Shown here piece by piece: positions 37,507-46,528 of a stretch of 64,000 bases of DNA. The stretch spans positions 1 to 64,000 of the forward strand of contig JAFIGD010000009.1 of the NCBI GenBank assembly GCA_020831625.1, given 5' to 3'. Each line of letters starts with the position of its first letter. Position 1 is the first letter of the stretch. Below the pieces are notes generated by a model. It did no database searches and was not told the origin of the DNA. It was given only the letters and a program-made list of their open reading frames with translations. The translations under genes and the position numbers were made by a program. This stretch comes from Verrucomicrobiota bacterium. GTDB lineage: Bacteria > Verrucomicrobiota > Kiritimatiellia > SS1-B-03-39 > UBA6053.

Positions 37507-37513
37507 GTCATCC

Positions 37514-40096
37514 ATGATCAAGTCATCCACGCTACTCACATCCCGGACATTCCGTTTTTTCGGATTGATGTTGGTCTCCATTTTCATTTTCGCCTGGTTC
37601 ACCTGGCCGCTTCCGCGGCACGTTCAGGAAGGCGTGGTTTCCTCCCACCGTCCGGAAATCGGCGGGCCACGATACATGATCCCCGGAGACCATCTTCAAC
37701 TCATGTATCATTTTGAGCTCATGAAAGGGTTTCTGACCGGACAGACCCCCTGGTTTCACAACCTGTATGAATTCAATACAGGGGATGACGCCGCCACACT
37801 GAAATATGATATGTATTACGCACCGTTCTCATGGGTATACACTCTGGGCGCACTGGGCGGAAGTCCGGGTCTGGGCTGGAATCTCGCAAGCTTTGCCTCT
37901 ATTTTCTTTTCGGTCTGGGGAACCTGGCTCCTGGTGCGGCGTTTCCCCGCGCCTTTGGCGGTTCAACTCACGGCCGCCGCCGTCGGTGTAGGCCTTCCGT
38001 ACCGATGGATCACCCTTCTTCACGGCAGCCCCACCGGCTTTGCAATGGTCTACGTGCCCTGGGTGCTTTACGGACTGCATGTCTCCGTCATCGACCGCAC
38101 GTCCAGGGGCGGGTGGATCGCCGGCCTAAGCCTCTTGCTCTCGGCCTGGGGGGATATTCACACCTTCTTTTTCCTGGGACTCTTAACCCCTTTCTGGTGT
38201 CTGTTTGTCTTCTATCTGCAACCGATTCCCAGTTGGAAATCCAAAGAACTCCGGAATCTAATCTATTCACTTCGAGGGTTTATCGTCTTTGGCTTCATTG
38301 TGGGTATTCAAGCACTTGCAATTCGATTGTACCTCACGGACGGCAGCATGGCCGGCGGACGCACCGTGGAGGAAGTCATGCTTTTTTCACCCGAACCCGG
38401 AGGGCTTCTAAGTTTAAATCCTGACCATACCCACAATCATCTGTACTTGACCTACAGTGTCCTGATTTTGGTAATATTTTCTATTGCAATCAGTGTCAAA
38501 TTCTTAAAGAGACGTGCCGCCATCTCCGGGAAACGCCTGATCATCCTCCATACTTCCTTTTTTCTTCTGCTCATTTCCCTAGTAATTCTTGCTCTGGGAC
38601 CCAGTCTATTCACCCGAATCAGTCCCTTATACTGGCGCATGCTTACCCGAATCATCCCCCCCTACGGAATGATTAGGCAAACAACCAAAATATACGCGAT
38701 CCTTCCACCTTTATTGGCTGTGTTTATTATCCTTCCGTTTTCGTCAATCCACATACCGTCTGCCTGGAACCGGAAACTCAACGTCATCGCTCTGATTCTG
38801 GGCAGTCTGTTTCTCATGGAAAGTCAGTCCCGCATGAGCCCCACGATCTGCTTTCTGGATGAAGGCAGTGCGGCATACCGTGCTATCCGTGAACATGCAG
38901 AGTCTCTGGGAGAGCACCCCAGAGCTCTGGGCATCGTTCTCTGGCCTGGTGACTCCCACTGGACATCGGTCAAACAGTATTTCGCTATGATGGACCGTGT
39001 CCGTCTGGTGAACGGGTACCGCCCCAATATTCCTGGCGGATATTATGAGCATATTTTCCTGCGCTTCAAGCCCCTCAATCAGGGATTTGCATCCGATGAA
39101 CTTCTGGATGAATTGCTGGATCGCGGAATCCGCAACTTGATTCTGCATGAAGATGCCTTTCCTGAACAAGTCAGCCCCTTCAGCGTCTCCGCTACCCTTT
39201 CGCACTTACTGGACCACCCCCGAATCCGCTTGCTCAAACAGGATCAGGCCGTCTGGGCTTTTGAAATCATGAGCGAAGCATCCGAGGAACACCGAATTCA
39301 AACGGACTGGTCTGCAGCCTCCAGTGCCAGGATGTGGCATCTGATCCGTTTTGTAAAACCGGAATCCCGGGACATTATCGCCGACGAAGATGCTTTTCGA
39401 AACCAGTTGCTTCGCCTCTCTCCTGAAAGTGACCCTGTCAGCATACCGCATGATTCAATGCCGCACTTTGAGAACCTGAGAATGCTCCTGCGGGTGCGGG
39501 GACAGGGACAACTCACTGTGGTGTTTCAAATTGGAAGCCTTCCCTCAGAAACAGTTTCCACTCCCATCGACACCGGAGACTGGACGTGGGTGGAAATCCC
39601 CTTTCCGACATTTGAGGGCTTTCAACAGAACATCACCACTGAACTCAACGCGCCCAACGGATTTCTGGAAATGGATCTGGGAACCCTCCAGATGGGATCA
39701 TCCACGTTGGATCTGTCTGTCGGAGAAAGTATGGTGTTCTCCGCCCCCACACTTTTCAGGGCGGGGTACACGGATTTGACCGAAAACCATGTCGTGCTCC
39801 ATCCTGAAAAAATCGCATTTGCCGATGTATTTTACGGGCCGCGTCAGGTCTTTCCTAAAGGAAAATACCGGATCACGCTCCACTACCATGCTGAATCGCA
39901 AAAAGGCGAAATCGGCAGTTTTCGCATCCGCGAACCGATGTCGTCTCAGACAGCCCCGGTGATACTACCGGGTGGAGACACAGTGGCGGAACTGGACATC
40001 ACCCTATCAGAGCCTTACCCGCTGGTCTTTGCGTTCACCTACTTCCGCACGGATGTTGTCCGGCTGGTGTCCGTGGAAATCCACCGCGTCGAATAG
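37514..40096 (+). CDS. large multi-pass membrane protein, GT-C-like
   Basis: This is an 860-residue protein starting at ATG 37514 (AAGG upstream). The frame is open back to 37388, but that would overlap the methyltransferase. About ten membrane helices occupy residues 15-450. The first extracytoplasmic loop holds 'IPGDHLQLMYHFELMKGF' then 'PWFHNLYEFNTGDD', with Asp residues and aromatics like GT-C glycosyltransferases and YfhO-type proteins. The last ~400 residues form a soluble, beta-rich extracytoplasmic domain. A GT-C enzyme or polymerase-type protein that adds lipid-linked sugars outside is likely, but no family is certain. It follows the GT4/methyltransferase operon and precedes the flippase-like gene. 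Confidence 0.65.
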   Translation: MIKSSTLLTSRTFRFFGLMLVSIFIFAWFTWPLPRHVQEGVVSSHRPEIGGPRYMIPGDHLQLMYHFELMKGFLTGQTPWFHNLYEFNTGDDAATLKYDMYYAPFSWVYTLGALGGSPGLGWNLASFASIFFSVWGTWLLVRRFPAPLAVQLTAAAVGVGLPYRWITLLHGSPTGFAMVYVPWVLYGLHVSVIDRTSRGGWIAGLSLLLSAWGDIHTFFFLGLLTPFWCLFVFYLQPIPSWKSKELRNLIYSLRGFIVFGFIVGIQALAIRLYLTDGSMAGGRTVEEVMLFSPEPGGLLSLNPDHTHNHLYLTYSVLILVIFSIAISVKFLKRRAAISGKRLIILHTSFFLLLISLVILALGPSLFTRISPLYWRMLTRIIPPYGMIRQTTKIYAILPPLLAVFIILPFSSIHIPSAWNRKLNVIALILGSLFLMESQSRMSPTICFLDEGSAAYRAIREHAESLGEHPRALGIVLWPGDSHWTSVKQYFAMMDRVRLVNGYRPNIPGGYYEHIFLRFKPLNQGFASDELLDELLDRGIRNLILHEDAFPEQVSPFSVSATLSHLLDHPRIRLLKQDQAVWAFEIMSEASEEHRIQTDWSAASSARMWHLIRFVKPESRDIIADEDAFRNQLLRLSPESDPVSIPHDSMPHFENLRMLLRVRGQGQLTVVFQIGSLPSETVSTPIDTGDWTWVEIPFPTFEGFQQNITTELNAPNGFLEMDLGTLQMGSSTLDLSVGESMVFSAPTLFRAGYTDLTENHVVLHPEKIAFADVFYGPRQVFPKGKYRITLHYHAESQKGEIGSFRIREPMSSQTAPVILPGGDTVAELDITLSEPYPLVFAFTYFRTDVVRLVSVEIHRVE

Positions 40097-40120
40097 CACA
40101 CCCATTCCGAGAGCCCATCA

Positions 40121-41155
40121 GTGCAAGACGCTCCATCCCCTCCCGCAACCGCACCCCGCCCTTCCTGGAAAAAACGGGGGTTTTCGCTGTTGAAACTGAC
40201 CTTTGTCGTTGGACTTCTGGCCTTTCTCATCCAAAAAATTGAATTGGATAATCTTCGGGATGTTGTTCAACACATCGAACCCCAGTTTTTCGTCTGGATC
40301 TTTTTATTATGGGGGCTCGAGGCATCGGTGCGCACCTATAACTGGGGTCTCCTCCTGCGCTGCAAAGAGATAAAGCTCCCTTTCCCTAAACTCTTCTACG
40401 CCTACATTACTGGATCTTTTTTCGGATACTTTGTTCCCTCCAGCTTTGGAACCGATGTGTCCCGCTTCATTGCCCTAAGCCGTCAGACTCCCGTGCGCAT
40501 GGCGGACGCGGCTCTCTCGGTTCTTGCTTTGAATCTGGTCTCCCTTCTCAGCCTGGCATGTACCCTTTGCATCAGTGCTCTGGTCCTGACCCGTTTTTTG
40601 GATCAAACTCTTTTATTGTTGTTCCTCAGTCTCGCAGCCGGCGGCGGCCTGGTGGTTTTCGCCCTCCTGGTCCGCTTCCGGGAAACGTTGAGACGCGCCT
40701 TTCCGCCCCAGGGCAAACTCGAAAAACCCATCACCAAAATCTGGTCTCTGATCGATGCCTTCCGCGTTTTTGAAAATCATCCGGCTCTACTCCTGAAAGT
40801 CTTCGGGATCAGCCTGCTGATTCAGATTATTGCGGCCATGATTGTGTACACCCTTGCCGCCGCCATCCAAAGCGATGTTCAACTCCTCTTCATTTTTCTG
40901 TTTATGCCGGTCATCGCTATTTCCAGGCTCATCCCCCTCTCCATCGCGAACCTGGGCGCGGAGCAGGGCATTTTCGTGTTCCTGTTCAGCTTCGTCGGCG
41001 TCTCCGAAGCGGAAAGCTTCACCATCTCCTTGCTGCTCTCCACCTCGGCCATGATCTTCATCCTTTTCGGAGGCCTCGTTCACTTCTTCATCGAACTGAT
41101 CCGCTCTTCCCGGAACCGCTCTTCCCGAACCCGTCCGTACGTCCGTAAATATTAA
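40121..41155 (+). CDS. lysylphosphatidylglycerol-synthase TM-region / flippase-like membrane protein
   Basis: This 344-residue protein starts at GTG 40121, with about seven to eight membrane helices and a basic C-terminus. The segments 'YAYITGSFFGYFVPSSFGTDVSRF' and 'SRLIPLSIANLGAEQGIFVF' match the UPF0104/LPG_synthase_TM family; in the second, the Pro/Gly/Glu pattern is its hallmark. Members stand alone in glycan and lipid clusters and are thought to move or hold lipid-linked substrates. No aminoacyl-transfer domain is present, so lysyl-PG synthesis is not implied. It lies 24 bases after the large membrane protein and is its likely partner. Confidence 0.8.
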   Translation: MQDAPSPPATAPRPSWKKRGFSLLKLTFVVGLLAFLIQKIELDNLRDVVQHIEPQFFVWIFLLWGLEASVRTYNWGLLLRCKEIKLPFPKLFYAYITGSFFGYFVPSSFGTDVSRFIALSRQTPVRMADAALSVLALNLVSLLSLACTLCISALVLTRFLDQTLLLLFLSLAAGGGLVVFALLVRFRETLRRAFPPQGKLEKPITKIWSLIDAFRVFENHPALLLKVFGISLLIQIIAAMIVYTLAAAIQSDVQLLFIFLFMPVIAISRLIPLSIANLGAEQGIFVFLFSFVGVSEAESFTISLLLSTSAMIFILFGGLVHFFIELIRSSRNRSSRTRPYVRKY

Positions 41156-41166
41156 CATTTGAAAAG

Positions 41167-41195
41167 TTGACAAGCCCCTCTTGATGTGAGATGAT
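41167..41195 (+). promoter_or_regulatory. sigma70-like promoter of the first lipoprotein gene
   Basis: TTGACA (41167-41172), a 17-base spacer and GATGAT (41190-41195, 4 of 6 to TATAAT) precede the lipoprotein ATG at 41311. This leaves a leader of about 110 bases. The intergenic region (41156-41310) holds no other gene. The lipoprotein also has its own terminator, so it is a stand-alone unit. Confidence 0.5.
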
Positions 41196-41310
41196 TATGC
41201 GTCTTTTAAGCATGCTTCATGGAATTCCACCCGAACTATGCTTTGTTCCCATCATCCTTGGAAGGCCCATGACGGCCATTCATTAAATATTATCCGGAAA
41301 AAAACTCTTT

Positions 41311-41862
41311 ATGAAAAAAGTTATCCCCTCCCTCGTTCTGCCTTTGTTTGCAGTGGCCAGCCTCCTTTTTACGGGCTGTGATCTTGATTCCTCCTCCAGC
41401 AGCAGTGCCGATGTCTCAGGTGGTGGTGGTTCGGCCTCCAACGACATAAATCCCTCCAATGTGGTCTTCCTAGATGCGGATGTATCCTCCTGGGCCCAGA
41501 CGGCCACATTGAACGCCAGCGTTTCCGGCGGATCCGTCAGTCTGAGCTATGACATGGCTACGCAATGGCCCTCCGCCAGAACCCGTGCCAGAGACGGCGG
41601 CTCGATTAACGCCAACGCCTGGGTGGTGGTGAATGTGGATGGTACCTGGTATGCCGCCACCTTCGACTGGCTGAAGACCGGCCAGCAAGCCAAAGCGACC
41701 AGTGCCGTGACCGGAGCCAATGGTCATATCTCGCATCCCCCCCTGAACAATTTCCGCCCCCGTTCAGGGGAGACCTATGGATTCATGGTGTCTACGCCAG
41801 CCCGGAGTGCCGACCGCACGATCAACGAGCGCAGCAACATCTCCACGGTGGTCTGGCCCTGA
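41311..41862 (+). CDS. lipoprotein of an unrecognised family, paralogue 1 of 3
   Basis: This 183-residue protein has a lipoprotein signal ending 'LLFTGC', a Ser/Asp-rich linker ('CDLDSSSSSSADVSGGGG'), and a C-terminal domain of 131 residues ('FLDADVSSWAQ' to 'STVVWP'). It aligns without gaps to the proteins at 51028 (minus) and 61656. Shared blocks are 'DGTWYAATFDW', 'PPLNN', 'GETYGFMVSTPARS' and 'RTINERSN'. There are no cysteines in the domain and no catalytic signature. I do not recognise the family. It has its own promoter and terminator and lies next to the membrane-protein/CotH block. A surface-exposed binding or scaffold role, or a target for the CotH kinases, is inference. Confidence 0.75.
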   Translation: MKKVIPSLVLPLFAVASLLFTGCDLDSSSSSSADVSGGGGSASNDINPSNVVFLDADVSSWAQTATLNASVSGGSVSLSYDMATQWPSARTRARDGGSINANAWVVVNVDGTWYAATFDWLKTGQQAKATSAVTGANGHISHPPLNNFRPRSGETYGFMVSTPARSADRTINERSNISTVVWP

Positions 41863-41901
41863 TCCGATTTGATCCGAGACCGGGTGTCTAACCCGACTCC
41901 T

Positions 41902-41934
41902 ACCCGTCCTGCCTATGGCATGGACGGGTTTTTT
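41902..41934 (+). terminator. intrinsic terminator of lipoprotein gene 1
   Basis: ACCCGTCC (41902-41909) pairs with GGACGGGT (41922-41929), with an inner TGCC-TAT-GGCA stem, followed by a six-T run ending at 41934. It is located 40 bases after the lipoprotein stop, so transcription should end before the downstream membrane-protein gene. Confidence 0.8.
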
Positions 41935-42005
41935 ATTGCGCAAATTCTATAAATGTGTTCAAAATACCCGGAAGCTTTTTAAAAAAATTATGCATATCTT
42001 CTGGC

Positions 42006-44186
42006 GTGTTGATTCTCTGGAGACCTGAACTGAAACGCGAACATCATTTTTTGCCGGGCGTTGGAGGTCTCTGGCTGGCGGTCGTACTGGCCCTGCTGCT
42101 GATGTGGATCCTGCCTGTCGGCGGACTCCGCCTGCTGTTTGCGCTGCCCCTGGGGCTCTATGGTATTTATGTGTCCCGCGCGGTGCCTCGGATCGCCCCC
42201 CCGCTGATCCTGTTGCTCCTGGGGTTGTTATTGGCCCTGCTCGCCATACAGACGCCTTCCCCCTGGTTTTTCTTTCTGCGCTGGACATCCGGGGGGATGC
42301 GTTCCGGCCTCTTCCGTCTGCTGCTGCTCTGGCTGCTCTTGGGCGGTCTGCTGGCGTGGAGGAAGGCTTCCCCCTGTGTGTGGGGGCTGCCGGTCATGGC
42401 CCTGCTGCTGTCGGCCGCCTGTCTGCGTGCGGCCCTGCGCACCCTCGGGGGCGTTCCGCTGTACCGCACGGATCATCCCTCCTTTATGTACCGGCTCTGG
42501 GAATTGGGCCAAAGTTTTCCGGCTCTGGGGGGCTACAATCCCTCGTGGAACGCGGGGACGGAGCACTATGCGGGCGTGGCCTCGGGGGTGCAGGGCCTGG
42601 GACTGCTTGTCCTCCCCCTTCTGCGTCACGTTCCGGTTCACGAGCTCTATAATCCGCTGGTCCTCGTCACGTTTATTCTGGCTACGCCCCTGATTTGCGC
42701 GCTTTCCGTCCGGGCCGTGGGCGGCCGCCCTGCGGCAATGGCCGCCGCTGCCATCCTGTCCCTCGCCGTCAGTCATCCCTTTTTCCAGTGGATGTGGCAT
42801 TTCGGCACCCTTGGCGCGGCATTTTCCGCAGTGATGGTGGTGCCCACCCTGGCGCTGGCCTACCGCGCCGCGATTCTGCACCGCCTGGATCCCGTGACGT
42901 TTCTGTGCCTGGGCATTTCCGTTTTCCTGATGTCCATGTGGGGGCCGCTGGTTCCCACAATGGGAGGCGGATTGCTGCTGGCCTATCTCTGGATGCCCTC
43001 ACGCTGGACCCGCAGAAGTTTTGTTTTTCTGCTGTCCTGCGCCGTCCTCAGTCTGCTTGCCTTCTGGCCCTGGATCCGCGTTCTGCTCTTCCCCGCACGT
43101 TTTGTGGTGGATTACGTGAATCAGTCCTCCGTGTCGGAGACAGGCTTGGGCACGAAATTCCTTGAAGGCGGGCGGCGTCTGGGAGAACATTTGGCCTCCG
43201 GGCATCCGCTGCTCCTGTTTTTGGGGATGGGAGGGGCCGTTGCGGGGGCTCCCCGGAGTGTGCGCCGCTGGTATGTGCCCCCCCTGCTGCTTTCGGCGCT
43301 GGTCTGCGGCTGGGGGCTGGCCTGGCGGCCCTATGCGCAACTTGAACGGCTCGGTATTCCGCTCCTCTTTGCCGCCATCGTGCCCGCCGCCCTCTGTACG
43401 GAGCGGATCCTGCGCAATCGCAGCCCCCGCAGCATCCCGGCCCGCGCCGGTCTGCTGGCCGTGCTGCTGCTCGGCGGATACACCGGCACCCAGCTCTACG
43501 CCAACCGCGGTCCCGCCCCGGCGCAGACGATGGACCCGGTGGTCGGGGAACTGGTGGACTGGATACGTGCGGAGCTGCCCGACAACGGACGACTGCTGTT
43601 TGCCGGACGTGCGGTGCATGCCTACGGCGGCGGGAAAATCGCCTATTTGCCCGTACTCAGCGGCAGGGAAATGATGGCGGACGACTACTACGGTTTCCCG
43701 CCCGGCACGGTGGAGTTCAATTATCCCCCCGTCCCCTACCGGCGGAGCCTGGAGGCCTTTCAGGATTTTGCCGCGGCCTATAACGTCACCCACGTCATCA
43801 CCAGCCACGACAGTTTTCGCGAATTTTTTGCCGCGCATCCCGGGGAGATCACGTCGCTGGCGCAATTTGAGTTCCGGGGGGTGGAGCTGACCGCTTACCG
43901 TCTGTTGCGCAAGCGCCCTTTGCTGCCGGAGCAGGGGCGGGTGACCGCCGGCATCAACCGGCTGGTGCTGCAAATCGACACACCGCAGGAGAGTGTCGTC
44001 CTGCCCTACAACTGGCGCGAAGGTTTGCACAGCCAGACCCCGGGTGCCACGGTGGAGCCCTATGCCTACGACGGGAATATCCGGCTGATCCGGGTGCGGC
44101 CCGGCGGGGCCCGCGAGGTGGTGATCGGTTATCAAATGCCCTGGGGTCCGGTGGCACCGAACTTCGACGGAAGGTTTCACCATTGA
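42006..44186 (+). CDS. multi-pass membrane protein with C-terminal soluble domain, GT-C-like (A)
   Basis: This protein is about 726 residues from GTG 42006; a GTG at 41955 would add 17. No convincing ribosome site helps the choice. About eleven membrane helices run through residue 460. The loop 'YRTDHPSFMYRLWELGQSFP' with 'GGYNPSWNAG' resembles the first extracytoplasmic loop of GT-C glycosyltransferases. A soluble C-terminal region of about 230 residues contains 'MMADDYYGFPP'. It overlaps the next gene by four bases, and the pair is probably one transcript. Codon choice (many CTG, GGG) differs from the C-rich usage at 35-37 kb. The likely role is extracytoplasmic sugar transfer or glycan polymerisation; no exact family assigned. 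Confidence 0.6.
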   Translation: MLILWRPELKREHHFLPGVGGLWLAVVLALLLMWILPVGGLRLLFALPLGLYGIYVSRAVPRIAPPLILLLLGLLLALLAIQTPSPWFFFLRWTSGGMRSGLFRLLLLWLLLGGLLAWRKASPCVWGLPVMALLLSAACLRAALRTLGGVPLYRTDHPSFMYRLWELGQSFPALGGYNPSWNAGTEHYAGVASGVQGLGLLVLPLLRHVPVHELYNPLVLVTFILATPLICALSVRAVGGRPAAMAAAAILSLAVSHPFFQWMWHFGTLGAAFSAVMVVPTLALAYRAAILHRLDPVTFLCLGISVFLMSMWGPLVPTMGGGLLLAYLWMPSRWTRRSFVFLLSCAVLSLLAFWPWIRVLLFPARFVVDYVNQSSVSETGLGTKFLEGGRRLGEHLASGHPLLLFLGMGGAVAGAPRSVRRWYVPPLLLSALVCGWGLAWRPYAQLERLGIPLLFAAIVPAALCTERILRNRSPRSIPARAGLLAVLLLGGYTGTQLYANRGPAPAQTMDPVVGELVDWIRAELPDNGRLLFAGRAVHAYGGGKIAYLPVLSGREMMADDYYGFPPGTVEFNYPPVPYRRSLEAFQDFAAAYNVTHVITSHDSFREFFAAHPGEITSLAQFEFRGVELTAYRLLRKRPLLPEQGRVTAGINRLVLQIDTPQESVVLPYNWREGLHSQTPGATVEPYAYDGNIRLIRVRPGGAREVVIGYQMPWGPVAPNFDGRFHH

Positions 44187-46528
44187 AAACGCAGAACAAA
44201 ATCATCCTTTGCCTGCTTCTCCCCGCGGCCGCCCTGCGCATATACGGGGCCTGGGCCTTCCGCTACATCACGGACGCGGACGGCAGTGTGGTTGCGCTGA
44301 TGGCCCGGCATATGGCGGAGGGCCGTGAATTCCCGATTTTCTTTTATGGACAGCACTACATGGGCAGTCTGGAGCCGATGGTTTCGGCATTGTTTGTGCT
44401 GCTGCTGGGGCCCAGCGGTTTCGCCGTCTGCCTGGGACCCGCATTGATGGCGGTGGCGGCGCTGTTAGTCCTCTGTCTCTGGGCCAGTGATGCCGGGGGT
44501 GTCTGGGCCGGGGGCCTGGCCCTGGGGCTCTGCGTCCTGGGGCCCTACCGGTATTTTCTGTTTCAGTTTGCGCCCAGGGGCGGGTATATGATTGCGCTGC
44601 TCTGCTCCGGTTTTCTGCTCTGGCAGGCGGCGCGGATCTCTGTGCGGTCCCGCAGTGCGGCGGCACCGGAGCTTTGGCCCTGGTTCGGACTGGGGCTGGT
44701 GGCCGGCGCCGGGCTCTGGTCCCATGCCATCGTGTTTTCGGCCGTCATGGCTGCCCTGGTGGTGCTGCTCCTCGGATGGCGGGGGGCTTTCTGGCGTCAC
44801 CCCCGCCCAATACTGGCCGGACTGGGTGGATTCCTTCTGGGATTTTCCCCTTGGTGGATTTACAATCTGCTCCACGGTTGGGCTTCGCTGGAAATGTTCC
44901 AAAATACGCTCGATCTTCCCCTGCGGGAGGGCATGAGCCTGCTCTGGAAAAGATGGGTGCATTTGGTCGCGCATCCCGACTGGTCCCGGCGCCTCAGCCG
45001 GGCCGTGGCTCTGGGGTATCTGCTGCCGGCCGCAGCCGGGATGCTGCTCACCCTGCGGGATCTTCGGCTGGGATGGACCCGTTCTCTCGCCGCCCGCCTG
45101 GCCGGCCTCTTGTTTTTCCTGTTTTCCGCAGCATTCTTCTGCCGTTCCACTTTTGCCACCCTGCATACCGCGCGCTATCTGCTTCCGCTGGTGCCGGTTG
45201 TGGCGCTGTTCGCCGGGGTGGCGATGTCCAGAATCCGTCTGCGCGCCCTGCGCGGCGCCGCCGCCGGTCTGGTGCTGCTGCTGCTGCTGAGTCAGATCGG
45301 GGTGTTGCGCACGGTGTACCGGCGCAATCAGGAAGTGCCGGAACGTTATGCCCTCCAGGAGCAACTGCGCCAGTCGCTGGAGGCGGAGGGGGTCGAGACG
45401 CTGTACACCACCCTGCCGGGTTACCACCTGAATTTCATGATGGGCGGACAGTTCACCTTTGCCCACACGGAGAAAATATTTTACCTGCCGCATTCCGAAA
45501 AGGCGGAATTCAGTTCCAGGAGCGTATTCCAAAAGGATTTGGGGGGACTGCGGAGTTTTCTGGCCGCTGCGGGGGGGCAGGCCCGCTTGTCGGGGTCATC
45601 CGCCGGACATTTTCTGCATGATTTTGTGCCGCCGCGCGATGAGTTGCAGCCCCTGCCCGCACCCGCCGCCATTTTGTTCAACGGCATCCCTGCGCCTCAG
45701 CTCGCGGACCTTTCCCACGGCACGGGACGCGCCCCCGACCCGGAAAGGGAAACACAGACGGTAGAAGTCATTTTCCGGCATCCGGTGGCGTTGCGGCGCA
45801 TCCGGCTTGCTTTTGACCATCCAGTCGGCCTCGACGACCCGCGATTGCCGGACTCGCTTTCCGTGGAGGTCCTCCCGGCGGACGGAACCGAATGGAAATC
45901 CGTGGTCGGGATGTACCGCCCCACCCGTTTATTCTGGTCCGGACCGCGCCCCTTTCTGGCTGGACATTTCCAACGCAGCGAAGTGCAGTTGTCCGGCGAC
46001 CGGATCCAGGCCCTGCGGATTCATCTCAACGATGCCGGCCGCCCGGACCCGGACTGGCGCCTGGTGACGCTTGGCCTGTTTGAAGGCGCGGGTGAGGCCG
46101 GACTTTCCGAAGCGGACGCGCTGCCCCAGGTTTTGGCCTTCCTCGAGGCGCAGGGGGTCAAACGGCTCTACGCGGACCGCTGGGCGTCCAATCAGGTGCA
46201 TGTGGAAACCCGGGGGCGCATTCAGGTGCCCCTCGATCCCCGTCTGGCCCGTCCTGGCGGACTCCACCCCGATGACCCCGTGAGCGGCGGCGGGCCCACC
46301 GTTTTTCTGACCCGCGGTCAGGATGCGCAAGACTGCAAAACGCTGCTCACCCGCCTCCGCCAGCCTTTTGAAGAAATGCAGATGGGGCCCTGGATCCTGC
46401 TGATCTGTCCCGCAATCCATCCGGAGTCCGATGAGCCCCTGTTCTGGACCGGTTACGGACTCCGCTCGCGGAGCGGCTCCGCGGGCGGGGAGGAGGGCGC
46501 TCCGGCAAAGCGTTCATCCAGCCAATGA
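44183..46528 (+). CDS. multi-pass membrane protein with C-terminal soluble domain, GT-C-like (B)
   Basis: This 781-residue protein starts at TTG 44183, which overlaps the previous stop (ATTGA) and has GAAGG about eight bases upstream. About ten membrane helices come first. The loop after helix 1 ('FRYITDADGSVVALMARHMA', then 'FFYGQHYMGSLEP') has the acidic pair expected of a GT-C glycosyltransferase active site. The C-terminal ~380 residues are soluble and probably extracytoplasmic. Its last 76 bases overlap the opposing CotH1 gene, so the two messages are complementary at their ends. It should transfer a sugar from a polyprenyl-phosphate donor; acceptor unknown. Confidence 0.65.
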   Translation: MKTQNKIILCLLLPAAALRIYGAWAFRYITDADGSVVALMARHMAEGREFPIFFYGQHYMGSLEPMVSALFVLLLGPSGFAVCLGPALMAVAALLVLCLWASDAGGVWAGGLALGLCVLGPYRYFLFQFAPRGGYMIALLCSGFLLWQAARISVRSRSAAAPELWPWFGLGLVAGAGLWSHAIVFSAVMAALVVLLLGWRGAFWRHPRPILAGLGGFLLGFSPWWIYNLLHGWASLEMFQNTLDLPLREGMSLLWKRWVHLVAHPDWSRRLSRAVALGYLLPAAAGMLLTLRDLRLGWTRSLAARLAGLLFFLFSAAFFCRSTFATLHTARYLLPLVPVVALFAGVAMSRIRLRALRGAAAGLVLLLLLSQIGVLRTVYRRNQEVPERYALQEQLRQSLEAEGVETLYTTLPGYHLNFMMGGQFTFAHTEKIFYLPHSEKAEFSSRSVFQKDLGGLRSFLAAAGGQARLSGSSAGHFLHDFVPPRDELQPLPAPAAILFNGIPAPQLADLSHGTGRAPDPERETQTVEVIFRHPVALRRIRLAFDHPVGLDDPRLPDSLSVEVLPADGTEWKSVVGMYRPTRLFWSGPRPFLAGHFQRSEVQLSGDRIQALRIHLNDAGRPDPDWRLVTLGLFEGAGEAGLSEADALPQVLAFLEAQGVKRLYADRWASNQVHVETRGRIQVPLDPRLARPGGLHPDDPVSGGGPTVFLTRGQDAQDCKTLLTRLRQPFEEMQMGPWILLICPAIHPESDEPLFWTGYGLRSRSGSAGGEEGAPAKRSSSQ

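Noticed and set aside
37388-37513. Earlier start for the large membrane protein at 37514
   Set aside because: It would overlap the methyltransferase by about 80 bases and put a soluble tail before the first helix; ATG 37514 has an AAGG upstream and is the natural start.
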